The notes: generated by a model not told the origin, from the letters alone. 64,000 nucleotides of DNA from Sagittula stellata E-37 (GCF_039724765.1 NZ_CP155729.1:3915501-3979500), one strand, 5' to 3'. Shown: positions 48,228-58,262, numbered from the stretch's first letter. Numbers and translations: made by a program.

Positions 48228-49520
48228 ATGCCCCGAATGATCAAATCCGCCCCCGGCCTGCCGCCTGCCGCAACAGGCGACATCCGCGACACAGTCGAGA
48301 TCATGCTTGCCCGCCTGCGCAGCGGCGGCGACACCGCCGCCCGCGACTATGCCCGGCGCCTCGACGGCTGGACCGGCCCCATCGTCACGCCACGCAGCAC
48401 GATCGAGGCCGCCGCCGCACAGGTGCCCTCCGACCTGAAAGAGGCGCTGGCCTATGCCCACGCCAACATCAGCGCCTTCGCCCGGGCGCAGCGCGCCTCG
48501 CTGCAGGACTTCGAGACTGAACTCCGCCCCGGCCTGATCGCCGGGCAACGCTCCATCCCCGTCTCGGCGGCGGGTTGCTATGTGCCGGGCGGGCGGTATG
48601 CGCACATCGCCTCTGCCCTGATGACCATCGCCACCGCAAAGGCGGCCGGCGTGCCGCACATCACCGCCGCCGCCCCGCCACGAGACGGGCCCGGCATCGA
48701 CGCCGCCACGCTCTACGCGATGGACCTGGCCGGGGCGGACACGATCCTGACGCTGGGCGGGGTGCAGGGCATCGCCGCCATGGCCTTCGGGCTGTTCGGC
48801 ACGCCCGCCGCCGCGATCCTCGCCGGACCGGGCAACGCCTACGTGGCCGAGGCCAAGCGCCAGCTTTTCGGGCCGACCGGGATCGACACCGTGGCGGGGC
48901 CCACCGACCTGCTGATCGTCGCCGACGCCACCGCCGACCCGGGCCTTGTGGCGCTGGACCTCGCCGGACAGGCCGAACACGGGCCGACCTCTCCGTGCTG
49001 GCTGGTGACCGACCACGAACCGCTGGCCCGCCGCGTCCGCGACTTGATTCCCGACACCTGCGCGCGCCTCGGCGGCACGAATGCCGACACCGCCCGCGCC
49101 GCCTGGGACGCCATGGGCGAGATCATCCTTTGTGACAGCCGCGAGGAGATGGCGCAGGAGGCCGACCGCATTGCCCCCGAACACCTGCACCTGCATGCCA
49201 CCGCGCTCGACTGGTGGCAGACGCGGCTCACCGCCTACGGTTCGCTCTTTCTCGGGGCCGAGACGACGGTGGCCTTCGGCGACAAGGCGTCGGGACCGAA
49301 CCACGTACTGCCGACCTCCGGCGCCGCGCGCTACACCGGCGGGCTGTCCGTCCACAAGTTCCTCAAGACCGTGACCTGGCAGCGCGCCACCGACGCGGCG
49401 CTGCCCGCCCTCGCCCGTGCCACCAGCCGGATATCCCGCGCCGAAGGCATGACCGGCCACGCGCTTTCCGCCGAGGCCCGCCTCCACGCCCATTCCCCGA
49501 CCACCGCCCTCAGGGCCTGA
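48228..49520 (+). CDS. HisD-family dehydrogenase (HpsN-like)
   Basis: 430 residues of histidinol-dehydrogenase type: [20 protein letters not shown] (~104-123), [14 protein letters not shown] (~165), [16 protein letters not shown] (~194) and [11 protein letters not shown] (~218). Zn-site residues occur in [13 protein letters not shown] and [10 protein letters not shown]. It is not with his genes; it is followed 14 bp later by a CuyA-type cysteate lyase. That context points to HpsN, the HisD homologue that oxidises 2,3-dihydroxypropane-1-sulfonate to sulfolactate in marine Rhodobacterales. A role in histidine synthesis is unlikely but not excluded. Confidence 0.8.
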   Translation: MPRMIKSAPGLPPAATGDIRDTVEIMLARLRSGGDTAARDYARRLDGWTGPIVTPRSTIEAAAAQVPSDLKEALAYAHANISAFARAQRASLQDFETELRPGLIAGQRSIPVSAAGCYVPGGRYAHIASALMTIATAKAAGVPHITAAAPPRDGPGIDAATLYAMDLAGADTILTLGGVQGIAAMAFGLFGTPAAAILAGPGNAYVAEAKRQLFGPTGIDTVAGPTDLLIVADATADPGLVALDLAGQAEHGPTSPCWLVTDHEPLARRVRDLIPDTCARLGGTNADTARAAWDAMGEIILCDSREEMAQEADRIAPEHLHLHATALDWWQTRLTAYGSLFLGAETTVAFGDKASGPNHVLPTSGAARYTGGLSVHKFLKTVTWQRATDAALPALARATSRISRAEGMTGHALSAEARLHAHSPTTALRA

Positions 49521-49534
49521 CGAAAGACCGCAAG

Positions 49535-50545
49535 ATGAACCTCACCCGCTTCCCGCGCCTCCGCCTTGCCCACCTGCCAACGCCGCTGGAACCCATGCCA
49601 CGGCTGTCGGCCCTGCTGGGCGGGCCGGAACTCTGGATCAAGCGCGACGACTGCACCGGTCTCTCGACCGGCGGCAACAAGACCCGCAAGCTGGAATTCC
49701 TGATGGCCGAGGCCGTGCAGCAGGGCGCCGAACTGGTGATGACCCAGGGCGCCACCCAGTCGAACCACGCCCGCCAGACCGCCGCCGCCGCCGCCCGCCT
49801 GGGTCTCGGCTGCCATCTCCTGCTGGAGGACCGCACCGGCTACACCCACGACAACTACCGCCACAACGGCAACGTCCTCCTGGACGTGCTGCACGGCGCC
49901 ACCATCGAACATCGCGCGGCAGGCGGCGACATGAACGCCGAGATGGAGAAGGTGGCCGAGAACCGCCGCGCGGGCGGCGCCAAGGTCTACACCATCCCGG
50001 GCGGCGGCTCGAACCCGACGGGGGCGCTCGGCTACGTGAACTGCGCGCTCGAACTCCTCGCGCAGGTGACGGAGGCGCACCTGCCCGTCGATCACATCGT
50101 GCACGCCACGGGCTCGGCCGGGACGCAGGCCGGGCTGGTCACCGGGCTGAAGGCGCTGAACGCGGGCATCCCGGTGCTGGGCATCGGCGTGCGCGCCCCG
50201 CAGGAGAAACAGGAAAGCAACGTCTACCGGCTCGCCTGCGCCACCGCGGAAAAGCTGGGCTGCGCCGGGGTGGTCGGACGCGAAGACGTGATGGCCAATT
50301 GCGACTACATCGGTGAAGGCTACGGCCTGCCGGCGGACAGCACGCTCGAGGCCATCGACCTCTTTGCAAGGACCGAGGGCATCCTGCTCGACCCGGTCTA
50401 TTCCGCCAAGGGCGCGGCGGGGCTGATCGACCTGATCCGCAAGGGCCACTTCAAGGCAGGCGAGCGGGTGGTCTTCCTGCACACCGGCGGCGCCATCGGC
50501 CTGACCGGCTACACCCATTGCTTCGACGCGGCTGGGCGGACATGA
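49535..50545 (+). CDS. cuyA: L-cysteate sulfo-lyase / D-cysteine desulfhydrase family (CuyA-like)
   Basis: PLP enzyme of the ACC deaminase/D-cysteine desulfhydrase fold, 336 aa. It opens [20 protein letters not shown]. The PLP Lys lies in [18 protein letters not shown] (~46-63). A Ser/Asn-rich site is [20 protein letters not shown], and the phosphate loop is [15 protein letters not shown] (~190). The sequence style ([20 protein letters not shown]) is that of CuyA, which converts cysteate to pyruvate, sulfite and ammonia. D-cysteine desulfhydrase is the main alternative. Neighbours support sulfonate use. Confidence 0.85.
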   Translation: MNLTRFPRLRLAHLPTPLEPMPRLSALLGGPELWIKRDDCTGLSTGGNKTRKLEFLMAEAVQQGAELVMTQGATQSNHARQTAAAAARLGLGCHLLLEDRTGYTHDNYRHNGNVLLDVLHGATIEHRAAGGDMNAEMEKVAENRRAGGAKVYTIPGGGSNPTGALGYVNCALELLAQVTEAHLPVDHIVHATGSAGTQAGLVTGLKALNAGIPVLGIGVRAPQEKQESNVYRLACATAEKLGCAGVVGREDVMANCDYIGEGYGLPADSTLEAIDLFARTEGILLDPVYSAKGAAGLIDLIRKGHFKAGERVVFLHTGGAIGLTGYTHCFDAAGRT

Positions 50546-50562
50546 CCTGCCACGCCACGCAG

Positions 50563-50615
50563 ATGATTTTTCTCGAAAAATCATCCCGCACCAAGACTTT
50601 TCGTCGAAAAGTCTT
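50563..50615. terminator. Twin perfect palindromes after cuyA
   Basis: ATGATTTTTC-TC-GAAAAATCAT (50563-50584) and AAGACTTTTC-GTC-GAAAAGTCTT (50593-50615) are each 10-bp perfect inverted repeats, 8 bp apart. Similar AAGACTTTTCGNCGAAAAGTCTT elements are frequent between genes in Rhodobacterales. They could form hairpins that act as terminators or mRNA boundaries, although the racemase-like gene starts only 13 bp later on the same strand. Confidence 0.6.
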
Positions 50616-50627
50616 CCCCCGCCCGGC

Positions 50628-51314
50628 ATGACGACTGTCGGCATTCTGGGCGGCATGGGACCGCAGGCAACGATCCTGCTGATGCAGAAAGTGCTCGACG
50701 CCGTCCCGGCCACGGACGATGCCGGACATGTGCCGTTGATCGTTCACCAGAACCCCGCCGTGCCCTCGCGCATCGCCGCGTTGATCGAGGGGACAGGGCC
50801 TTCGCCGCTGCCCGCGCTGCAAGCCATGGCGCGTGACCTGCAGGCCGCCGGAGCGGCGGCGTTGGCCATGCCCTGCAACACCGCGCATGTTTACGTGGAC
50901 GGCATTCGCGCTGCCTGCGGCCTGCCGTTCCTCGACATGCTTTCGGAAACCGCGTCAGCGCTTGAGGGCAAGGGCCGCATCGGCATCCTCGCCTCGCCCG
51001 CGACCCGCCTGACCGGCGTGTTCGACAGGTATCTGCCGCAGCCCTTCGAGATGCCGGAGGACGACGGACCGGTGCTCGACATGATCCGCGCAGTCAAGGG
51101 CGGCGCTTCGGCCTCCGACATTGCCCCGGCGCTGACAAAGGCCGCGCGGCGGCTTCTCTCACGCGCCGACCACATCCTGATCGCCTGTACGGAACTCTCC
51201 CTGGCGGCGCCCCTGATGCCGGAGGACATTGCCTGGACGGACAGCCTCGACTGTCTCGTGGCCCGGATCGTGGCGTTGGCCCGGCACCATCCCGAAGACG
51301 GCTCGCCGCGCTGA
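50628..51314 (+). CDS. Aspartate/glutamate racemase family protein
   Basis: 228 residues: TVGILGGMGPQATILLMQKV (~3-22), first catalytic Cys in LAMPCNTAHVYVDGIR (~82-97) and second in ILIACTELSLAAP (~183-195). It is a cofactor-independent two-cysteine racemase of the Asp/Glu/hydantoin class. Next to CuyA it may interconvert cysteate enantiomers, cysteate being a close structural analogue of aspartate; this is inference. It is the last gene of the sulfonate cluster. Confidence 0.85.
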   Translation: MTTVGILGGMGPQATILLMQKVLDAVPATDDAGHVPLIVHQNPAVPSRIAALIEGTGPSPLPALQAMARDLQAAGAAALAMPCNTAHVYVDGIRAACGLPFLDMLSETASALEGKGRIGILASPATRLTGVFDRYLPQPFEMPEDDGPVLDMIRAVKGGASASDIAPALTKAARRLLSRADHILIACTELSLAAPLMPEDIAWTDSLDCLVARIVALARHHPEDGSPR

Positions 51315-51645
51315 CGCGCGCCCCCCGGGCGCAAGCGGCCCGCGGGAGTTTCGGAATGTTGTGCATGCCGGGGCCGTCGGGATGCCGGGCAATCCCCTGC
51401 CTTATTTGTGCGCCCCTTCCGTTGCGGTCGGGCGCAGATGACCGACGCCATGACGTCGTGCGGATGTGGCCGTTCCCGACCTCCCAAGGTTCCGAAACGC
51501 CGCCGGCCCCTCTGTTCCGGTCGATGACCGGAACGGCACCCGGCCCCACCGGCGCCGGGCTGGCCCCTGTCTGACGACCCTGTGCCGCCCGAACCCGTCC
51601 CGCAGCGGAACGGATCGGGCGAGGACGCGCGCACCCAAAGCCCGG
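51315..51645. other. Intergenic region, no gene recognised
   Basis: About 330 bp between the racemase-like gene and the converging lipoprotein gene. Small open frames on both strands show no family likeness or ribosome sites. No tRNA, strong hairpin or repeat was noted. Confidence 0.4.
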
Positions 51646-52008
51646 TCAGAGCCCGGTGCAGGTCTGCTCGGCCCGTTCCGCGAAGATCTTGTACCGCTTC
51701 CAGAATTCCTCGTGTCGCGGGTTGTCCGACTGCCGGATTTCCTGCGCGCGATGCGGGTCGGAGAAGAAGCTGGCGGCCATGCTCTGGTCGCTTCCCCTCA
51801 GGTCGCGGTCCGCCACGGCCTGCACACATCCGCACAGTTGCACATTCGCGGCCTTGCGCCCCGAGGCCATGCACGCCCGTGCCACCTGCCCCGCGGCGAA
51901 CGCCGGGGCCACCGTCGTGTTGTACCCCTTGTTGCGGTTGTCGCTCCGACCGCCGCCACACGCGGCCAGCGTCAGGCACAGCATCGTGCCCAGCAAGATC
52001 CTTGTCAT
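51646..52008 (-). CDS. Small lipoprotein of unknown function
   Basis: 120 residues from ATG 52008 (AGGTGG upstream). Signal peptide with lipobox: MTRILLGTMLCLTLAAC, cleavage before Cys17. The mature part has four further Cys (ACMASGRKAANVQLCGC and a terminal TCTGL) and the conserved-looking DNPRHEEFWKRYKIFAERAE. Homologues in Rhodobacterales are sometimes labelled 'arginine transporter', which the sequence does not support. Outer-membrane or periplasmic anchoring is expected. Confidence 0.78.
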   Translation of the reverse strand: MTRILLGTMLCLTLAACGGGRSDNRNKGYNTTVAPAFAAGQVARACMASGRKAANVQLCGCVQAVADRDLRGSDQSMAASFFSDPHRAQEIRQSDNPRHEEFWKRYKIFAERAEQTCTGL

Positions 52009-52094
52009 ACCACCTGTCCTAACGGCCGGGGGTGGCTGTGCCATCTCTCCCGGGACTGCTCTGACGCCTATCATGCGTCAGAAGCGTCGCGGTT

Positions 52095-53651
52095 TCAAGA
52101 ATCCGCGATCTCCCGCAGGTCACGAAATGCGCCGTCGAGGTATGGCTCGTACCGCCGCCACGACCGGGAGCTGCCGGTGTAGACCCGCATGCGCACCTGC
52201 GCGGTGGAGGCCGTCTGCACCGCCCGCCGGTTCAGGTCGGGGCGCAGGCAGGCCGCGTCCCAGTCCAGCCCCAGGTCGGCGATCAGGGCGCGCGTCTCCG
52301 CCTCTGGCGCGGTGACGAGCGCCTCGTAGTCCAGCCGCCGGATGCGCCCGGGCCAGCGCGCGTTCCAGAAGGCCATCAAGTCGCGGTAGAGGCCGTGATA
52401 GGCCACCACCTCGGCCGGGTCGTTGGCGTAGCCCAGCCCCTCCGACACGAAGTAATGCGCGAGGTTCGACCAGCAGACGGCCTCCGGCTGGCGTGTGACA
52501 TGCACGATCCGCGCCTCCGGCAGGGCGGCGGCGATCAGCCCGATGTAGCGGAAGTTGTGCGGCATCTTGTCGGTCACGAAGCGCCGCCCCTCCGCCCGCA
52601 GGGCCACGCTTTGCAGGTAGCTCTCCCGAAAGGCCCGAAGCGCCGTGGCGTCCGGCGCGGTCTCGCCCGACATGAACGGCTGGGCCAGCGCGTTCACCAC
52701 GCCCAGCTCGCCCGCGCCCGTGACGTCCGGGTGGGCCGAGACGATCTGTTCGGCCAGTGTCGTCCCGGACCGGGGCATCCCGAGGATGAAGACCGGGACC
52801 ACCGCGCCCGGCTCCGCCGCCAGCGGGTCGAGCGTGCCGAAGACCTCGCGCAGCCGGGCGAACACCGCCCGGTCCGAAGCCACGGAATAGCCCTGCCGGG
52901 CCTTGCGCAGCGCGTTGGCCTCCGACAGGGCGCGCCAGGCCTGCGCCTCCTGCCCCAGCCGGTCGTAGGCCGTGAAGAGCGCCGCGCAGATCCGCATCCG
53001 GTCGGGCGGCGGGGTCAGCGGGTCGTCGGCGATTGCCTGCATCTGCCGAAGCTGCGCATCCTCCGCCTCCCACGTCTTGGCCGCCGCGAGGTTCCTGTGC
53101 GCCTCCGCAAAGCGCGGCGCCGCGCGCACCGCCTTGCGGAAGGCCGTACGCGCCGCCTTTGCCCTGCCCTGCGCCTGCAACGCCACGCCGAGGTTGTTCA
53201 TCGCCGCCGCGTTGTCCGGTTCCTGCCGCAGCACCCGTTCGCAGAGCGCCTGCACCTCCGCCATCTCGCCGCGGTAGAGCAGCACCGCCGCCAGTTCCAC
53301 CAGCGCCCGCGTCGAATCGGGCGCCAGCCCGACCGCGCCGCGCGCCCGCACCTCTGCCTCGTCGATCCGCTCGACCGCGCGCAGCGCGACGGAGTGGTTG
53401 GACAGCGCCTCCGACAGGTCGGGCCTCAGCGCCGCCGCCTGCCCCAGCGCCTTCTCCGCCTCCGAAAAGAGGCCCAGCGCCAGCAGCACGCCGCCGTAGA
53501 TCTGCCAGAGAACGTAAGACGCCGGGAAGGCCTGCAACAGCTTGCCCGTCTCCTCCGCGACCACGACGCTCTGCCCCGCGTCGTGCAACGCGACAAGCTG
53601 GTCGAGGATCTCCTGCGGCGGATCGCCTGTGATGGGAAAAGACTGCTGCAT
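52095..53651 (-). CDS. TPR-sulfotransferase fusion protein
   Basis: 518 residues. The N-terminal ~240 residues are TPR repeats, for example AEKALGQAAALRPDLSEALS, VRARGAVGLAPDSTRALVEL and AAMNNLGVALQAQGRAKAAR. The C-terminal part is a PAPS-dependent sulfotransferase (Sulfotransfer_3-like). The 5'-phosphosulfate loop is VFILGMPRSGTTLAEQIVSA (~279-298) and the 3'-phosphate region includes RFVTDKMPHNFRYIGLIAAA then VHVTRQPEAVCWSNL. Such fusions are widespread in Roseobacters and sulfate an unknown acceptor, possibly a polysaccharide or lipid. Confidence 0.88.
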   Translation of the reverse strand: MQQSFPITGDPPQEILDQLVALHDAGQSVVVAEETGKLLQAFPASYVLWQIYGGVLLALGLFSEAEKALGQAAALRPDLSEALSNHSVALRAVERIDEAEVRARGAVGLAPDSTRALVELAAVLLYRGEMAEVQALCERVLRQEPDNAAAMNNLGVALQAQGRAKAARTAFRKAVRAAPRFAEAHRNLAAAKTWEAEDAQLRQMQAIADDPLTPPPDRMRICAALFTAYDRLGQEAQAWRALSEANALRKARQGYSVASDRAVFARLREVFGTLDPLAAEPGAVVPVFILGMPRSGTTLAEQIVSAHPDVTGAGELGVVNALAQPFMSGETAPDATALRAFRESYLQSVALRAEGRRFVTDKMPHNFRYIGLIAAALPEARIVHVTRQPEAVCWSNLAHYFVSEGLGYANDPAEVVAYHGLYRDLMAFWNARWPGRIRRLDYEALVTAPEAETRALIADLGLDWDAACLRPDLNRRAVQTASTAQVRMRVYTGSSRSWRRYEPYLDGAFRDLREIADS

Positions 53652-53732
53652 GACGCCTCCTCCCCCCTGCCTAAGACAGATCGGTAAAGACGGGCTTAGC
53701 GGGCAAAAAGATCGCGAAAGTTCTGCCTACGG

Positions 53733-55208
53733 TTAAAGGACACCGAAAAGCTGCAAACCCAGAGTGACGAGCGCACTCAGCAACCTAGAAACCGTCATTC
53801 CAAGCCGCACCGTCTTGAAACCCTTGCTGTCAAAAATCCTGGCGCCGGTTTCAGGAATATCCGAAATCCTCACACGAGTCTTGGCAACACGCGAGAAGAT
53901 GCGGGTCGCCTCATCCATGCCCGGCAAGGGAGGCGCACCATTCGGCAGCGGCGTCAGCGCATCGTTTATCAGCTTGGGAATATCTCGCTCGAAGTCCTCC
54001 TTCATCACGCCTTCGCTGATTTCGGGCAATGTCTCCGCTGCATCTTCAAGCAGCGCAATCGCCTCCCCGGGCAGTTCCCTCAATACTTCCCGCGCAAGGC
54101 TCTCACGGTTCGCGGCGACCTCGGGATGATGCGCCCTGATCCCCCGCGCGCCTTCTTCAACGGCGTCCAGCAGCGCGAGATTGTCTTCGCTGTCGGCAAG
54201 TTCCTTGCGGTCGAAGTTACGCCGCAGGCTTACCGCGACCGAGACATAATCCATCTCGACCCGCTGCGGGTCATTCCCGTACCGTTCATGCGCGCGCCGC
54301 AAGACGCGGGCTTCGCGCATATCTTCACGCAAACCATTATTGCCGTGCAGCGCATCGTTGAGAGCGTCCGCCGTCCGCGCCATCAGCGTCGCCATGAAAG
54401 CGGCATTCTGCATCGGGATCGGTTCGGCGAAGAAACGACTGGTTTCCGCGTTGTAGCCGATGCGCTCCGCAAGCGGCACGTGTTCTGCGAAGAAAGCAGC
54501 CTTTGCCTCCTCAATCGCCTTGGCCACGGCATCCGCCCCGGCCTGCCAGGTCTCCCCCGGGATCAGCGCGACCTTTTCCTGCAAGGCCCAGGGCAGCGGT
54601 TCGCCCCGCAGCATGCTGTCGTACCAGTCATTGAAGAATTCGTACCTTTGATCGGTCTCCAAGAGGGTCGGTCCGAGGTCGCCTGAGCGAAGGCCCTCCG
54701 GCACACCTACGCCGTGCCAGAGAGGTTCGCGAAACATCTCGTCCGGTGAGAAGTCGCTGTCCGCCTCAATTGAGGCGCGGGAGGCGGCGCGGGAGGCGGC
54801 GAAGGAGGAGGAGTCGGCGGAGGAGGCGGAGTCGGCGGCGAAGGAGGAGGAGGAGGAGGCGGCGAAGGCGGCGAAGGAGGAGGCGCGGGAGGCGGCGCGG
54901 GAGGCGGCGAAGGCGATTGAGGAGGCGGAGTCGGCGGCGCGGGAGGAGGCGAAGGCGGCGCGGGAGGAGGCGAATTTGATTTCAGGGGTTGGACATGTGC
55001 TCGCAACCCCTGAAATCAGGTTAGCCCAGACAGTCAAGAGCACAAGGCTTTCGTGCTGTTGTCGAGCCTCCCCAGTATTCTTCCAAGTAGACTGTGCCGC
55101 AACGATGGGCAGGACGCGCAGCGCTGCACGTGTTGCGATGGCGACGCATACCTCCTGGCTCTGCGTCTTCAGCCATGCCTTCAAAGCATCATTGTCCTCG
55201 AACCGCAT
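53733..55208 (-). CDS. Ser/Ala-repeat hypothetical protein with C-terminal anchor
   Basis: 491 residues from ATG 55208 ([20 protein letters not shown], an opening seen in other Rhodobacterales proteins of this type). Residues ~79-147 are a low-complexity tract of A/S/R/F/D built from units such as [11 protein letters not shown] and [13 protein letters not shown]. The DNA is almost pure GGA/GCG repeats on the plus strand. The rest (~150-470) is an ordinary helical, acidic protein with no known domain, ending in a hydrophobic segment ([16 protein letters not shown]). Tract length probably varies between strains. Function unknown. Confidence 0.65.
   Translation of the reverse strand: MRFEDNDALKAWLKTQSQEVCVAIATRAALRVLPIVAAQSTWKNTGEARQQHESLVLLTVWANLISGVASTCPTPEIKFASSRAAFASSRAADSASSIAFAASRAASRASSFAAFAASSSSSFAADSASSADSSSFAASRAASRASIEADSDFSPDEMFREPLWHGVGVPEGLRSGDLGPTLLETDQRYEFFNDWYDSMLRGEPLPWALQEKVALIPGETWQAGADAVAKAIEEAKAAFFAEHVPLAERIGYNAETSRFFAEPIPMQNAAFMATLMARTADALNDALHGNNGLREDMREARVLRRAHERYGNDPQRVEMDYVSVAVSLRRNFDRKELADSEDNLALLDAVEEGARGIRAHHPEVAANRESLAREVLRELPGEAIALLEDAAETLPEISEGVMKEDFERDIPKLINDALTPLPNGAPPLPGMDEATRIFSRVAKTRVRISDIPETGARIFDSKGFKTVRLGMTVSRLLSALVTLGLQLFGVL
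54772..54974. repeat. Purine-rich GGA/GCG low-complexity tract
   Basis: About 200 bp in which the plus strand is nearly all G and A with GGCGNNGGAGG-type units (for example GGAGGCGGCGCGGGAGGCGG). It encodes the Ser/Ala tract of the minus-strand gene. Such strand-asymmetric repeats are prone to slippage and can form triplex or G-rich structures. Confidence 0.75.
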
Positions 55209-55425
55209 GGCCCACCTGCACTCTACCCGTCTTAAAGGCAGCCTAGCCGCGCGGCCGACCGACACAAAGCCTGATCTGCATCCCTTGGGGCTTTCAGGCG
55301 GCGGCGTCCCGTTGCTTTGCCTCCCGCCCTGCCCTGCCTTGCGCACAAGCCTTGCCATTCCCCCCTTTCCAAGCCATATGCACCCATCAAACCCAAGCCC
55401 TTCCCCGAAGGACTCGAGCGCGCGC

Positions 55426-57231
55426 ATGAGCACCCCCCAGAACCTGATCCGTAACTTCTCCATCGTCGCCCACATCGACCACGGGAAATCCACCCTGGCC
55501 GACCGGCTGATCCAGTTGACCGGCACCGTGGCCGAACGCGACATGAAGGAGCAGATGCTCGACGCGATGGACATCGAGCGTGAGCGCGGCATCACCATCA
55601 AGGCGAACACCGTCCGCATCGACTATCCGGCGAAGGACGGCAACACCTACGTCCTGAACCTGATCGACACGCCCGGACACGTCGACTTTGCCTACGAGGT
55701 CAGCCGCTCCATGCGCGCCTGCGAGGGGTCGCTGCTGGTGGTCGACGCCTCCCAGGGGGTCGAGGCGCAGACGCTTGCCAACGTATACACCGCCATCGAC
55801 GCCGACCACGAGATCGTGCCGGTGCTGAACAAGGTCGATCTGCCCGCCGCCGAACCCGAACGCGTGGCCGAACAGATCGAGGACGTGATCGGCATCGACG
55901 CCTCCAACGCCTGCCTGATCTCGGCCAAGACCGGCGTCGGCATCCCCGACGTGCTGGAGGCCATCGTGACGCGCCTGCCCGCGCCCCCGGAACGCGACGC
56001 GGACGCGCCGCTGAAGGCGATGCTGATCGACTCGTGGTACGACCCTTACCTCGGCGTCGTCGTGCTGATCCGCGTGATGGAGGGCACGATCCGCAAGGGC
56101 GACAACATCCGCATGATGAAGACGGGGGGCAAGTACGGCGTCGACAAGCTGGGCGTCTTCCGCCCCGCCATGCAGGACGTCAAGGAACTGGGCCCCGGCG
56201 AGATCGGCTTTTTCACCGGCTCGATCAAGCAGGTCCGCGACACCCGCGTCGGCGACACCATCACCACCGAGAAGAAGGGCGCGGAGACCCCGCTGCCGGG
56301 CTTCAAGCCGTCGATCCCCGTGGTCTTCTGCGGCCTCTTCCCGGTGGACGCCAACGACTTCGAGGACATGCGCGACGCTATCGAGAAGCTGGCGCTCAAC
56401 GACGCCTCCTTCACCTACGAGATGGAGACCTCTGCCGCCCTCGGTTTCGGCTTCCGCTGCGGGTTCCTGGGCCTTCTGCACCTGGAGGTGATCCGCGACC
56501 GGCTGGAGCGCGAGTACGACATCGACCTGATCACCACCGCGCCATCGGTGATCTACCACCTCTACATGAAGGACGGGGAGAAGATCGACCTCCACAACCC
56601 CGCCGACATGCCCGACATGACCAAGGTCGACCACATCGAGGAGCCGCGGATCAAGGCGACCATCCTCGTGCCCGACGACTACCTGGGCGACGTGCTGAAG
56701 CTGTGTCAGGACCGCCGCGGCATCCAGCTCGACCTGACCTATGCGGGCAGCCGCGCCATGGTGGTTTACGACCTGCCCCTGAACGAGGTCGTCTTCGACT
56801 TCTACGACCGGCTGAAATCGGTGACCAAGGGCTACGCCTCCTTCGACTACCAGCTTGTGGGCTACCGCGAGGACGCCCTCGTCAAGATGCAGATCCTCGT
56901 CAACGACGAGCCGGTCGACGCGCTCTCCATGATGGTCCACCGCGACCGGGCCGAGATGCGCGGCCGCGCCATGTGCGAGAAGCTCAAGGACCTGATCCCG
57001 CGCCACATGTTCAAGATCCCGATCCAGGCGGCCATCGGCGGCAAGGTCATCGCGCGCGAGACGCTGTCTGCCCTCCGCAAGGACGTGACCGCCAAGTGCT
57101 ACGGCGGCGACGCCACCCGGAAGAAGAAACTGCTCGAGAAGCAGAAGGCCGGCAAGAAGAAGATGCGCCAGTTCGGCAAGGTCGAGATCCCGCAGGAAGC
57201 GTTTATTTCCGCACTCAAGATGGATGATTAA
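55426..57231 (+). CDS. lepA: Elongation factor 4 (LepA)
   Basis: Ribosome-associated GTPase that back-translocates or remodels stalled ribosomes. 601 residues from ATG 55426. G-domain motifs: AHIDHGKST (~15-23), RERGITIKA (~46-54), DTPGHVDF (~82-89), NKVD (~136-139) and SAKTG (~166). Domain IV/C-terminal LepA features include [12 protein letters not shown] (~345) and the basic tail [19 protein letters not shown]. The family length is ~600 aa, so this start is preferred over upstream in-frame ATGs. Confidence 0.97.
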   Translation: MSTPQNLIRNFSIVAHIDHGKSTLADRLIQLTGTVAERDMKEQMLDAMDIERERGITIKANTVRIDYPAKDGNTYVLNLIDTPGHVDFAYEVSRSMRACEGSLLVVDASQGVEAQTLANVYTAIDADHEIVPVLNKVDLPAAEPERVAEQIEDVIGIDASNACLISAKTGVGIPDVLEAIVTRLPAPPERDADAPLKAMLIDSWYDPYLGVVVLIRVMEGTIRKGDNIRMMKTGGKYGVDKLGVFRPAMQDVKELGPGEIGFFTGSIKQVRDTRVGDTITTEKKGAETPLPGFKPSIPVVFCGLFPVDANDFEDMRDAIEKLALNDASFTYEMETSAALGFGFRCGFLGLLHLEVIRDRLEREYDIDLITTAPSVIYHLYMKDGEKIDLHNPADMPDMTKVDHIEEPRIKATILVPDDYLGDVLKLCQDRRGIQLDLTYAGSRAMVVYDLPLNEVVFDFYDRLKSVTKGYASFDYQLVGYREDALVKMQILVNDEPVDALSMMVHRDRAEMRGRAMCEKLKDLIPRHMFKIPIQAAIGGKVIARETLSALRKDVTAKCYGGDATRKKKLLEKQKAGKKKMRQFGKVEIPQEAFISALKMDD

Positions 57232-57245
57232 TCCATCTTGAGTGC
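57211..57245. terminator. 15-bp hairpin overlapping the lepA stop
   Basis: GCACTCAAGATGGAT-GATTA-ATCCATCTTGAGTGC is a perfect 15-bp stem with a 5-nt loop. The lepA stop codon TAA (57229-57231) spans the loop edge, so the last lepA codons form the 5' arm. No T-run follows. Another hairpin, AAACGCTGGGC-CACAT-GCCCGGCGTTT, lies at 57326-57352 and may be the actual terminator. Confidence 0.7.
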
Positions 57246-57325
57246 GAGTGGGCGAAAGCGGGTTCTGGCGCAGCCAGGTTCCGCGTGCCCACACCCCTCC
57301 ATTCCGGGCGCGTTCGCCCGACCTC

Positions 57326-57352
57326 AAACGCTGGGCCACATGCCCGGCGTTT
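57326..57352. terminator. Probable lepA terminator hairpin
   Basis: AAACGCTGGGC and GCCCGGCGTTT pair around CACAT with one T-G wobble, giving an ~11-bp GC-rich stem ending in TTT. It lies ~95 bp after lepA and before the second IS copy. Confidence 0.5.
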
Positions 57353-57498
57353 CCGCATCGGTGGCCCGATGACCACTTTTGATTGAGTTTTCGGCCACTC
57401 TAGTCTACTCGATACCTTTGTGAGTGAGTAGTTAAGCGCTGCTGCACTCCGCCCAATGTATATTTCTCAGCAGACCTAGGGTCAGGACTCGTTCTCTC

Positions 57499-57888
57499 TC
57501 AAAGCCAGAAGATCACGGTCGCAGCGAGTGCGATCGCTGAGAAGAAGGTCTTTGGGCATCGGTCATAACGGGTCGCCACCCGTCTCCAATCCTTGAGCCT
57601 GCCGAACATGATCTCGATCCGGTTGCGACGCTTGTACCTGCGCTTGTCGTACGGGACGGGCGTCTTCCGTTTCGTCCGGCCCGGGATGCAAGGGCGTATC
57701 TTCTTGTCTTGCAAGGCTTCTCTGAACCAGTCGGCATCGTAGCCGCGATCTCCGAGCAGCCATTTCACGTCTGGCAGCCCGCCGACCAGCGCACGCGCCC
57801 CGATGTAGTCGCTGACGGGGCCGGCAGTCAGGAACAGGTCGATGGGCCGGCCATGGCTGTCGCAGACGGCGTGCAACTTCGTGTTCAT
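57499..57888 (-). CDS. IS transposase OrfB (copy 2)
   Basis: 129-residue C-terminal transposase half, identical to the copy-1 protein except Phe for Leu in PKT-x-FSAIALA. Contains WLLGDRGYDADWFREAL and RRNRIEIMFGRLKDWRRVAT with the later DDE residues. It is expressed by frameshifting from OrfA. Confidence 0.85.
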   Translation of the reverse strand: MNTKLHAVCDSHGRPIDLFLTAGPVSDYIGARALVGGLPDVKWLLGDRGYDADWFREALQDKKIRPCIPGRTKRKTPVPYDKRRYKRRNRIEIMFGRLKDWRRVATRYDRCPKTFFSAIALAATVIFWL

Positions 57889-57908
57889 GCCTCCCTTCGT
57901 CCGGCCAA

Positions 57909-58262
57909 TCAGCCGTCCACGCCCCCCTTTTTCACGCCCAGGCTGGACGCCGTGCGATGGGCCTTCAGATGAGTTGCGTCGATCATCACGGTCGTCTCCT
58001 CACCATGCTCGCCCGCCAGCCCGGCCATGATCCGGGCGAAGACGCCTCTATCGCTCCACCGCTTCCAGCGGTTGTAGAGTGTCTTGTGCGGGCCGTATTC
58101 CCTTGGCGCATCTCGCCACCGCAATCCATTGCGATTGATAAAGATAATACCGCTCAGAACGCGCCGGTCATCAACCCGGGGCTTGCCGTGCGACTTGGGG
58201 AAGTAAGGCTCCAGACGCGCCATCTGCGCATCGCTCAACCAGTAGAGATCAGACATGTTCAC
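57909..58262 (-). CDS. IS transposase OrfA (copy 2)
   Basis: 117-residue N-terminal half, identical to the copy-1 protein. Includes LYWLSDAQMARLEPYFPKSH and the first catalytic Asp in VMIDATHLKAHRTA. It ends after an A5G6 slippery run suited to a -1 shift into OrfB. Confidence 0.85.
   Translation of the reverse strand: MNMSDLYWLSDAQMARLEPYFPKSHGKPRVDDRRVLSGIIFINRNGLRWRDAPREYGPHKTLYNRWKRWSDRGVFARIMAGLAGEHGEETTVMIDATHLKAHRTASSLGVKKGGVDG

Noticed and set aside
48228..49520. Histidine biosynthesis hisD
   Set aside because: The protein is HisD-like, but no his gene is near and the next gene is a CuyA-type lyase; an HpsN-like role is more consistent.
51646..52008. 'Arginine transporter'
   Set aside because: It is a 120-residue lipoprotein with no transport domain.
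54746..54979. Arg-rich plus-strand frame (almost all Arg/Gly)
   Set aside because: By-product of the GGA/GCG tract on the strand opposite the real gene.
55387..57339. 650-codon minus-strand frame opposite lepA
   Set aside because: Antisense to lepA, biased composition typical of shadow frames.
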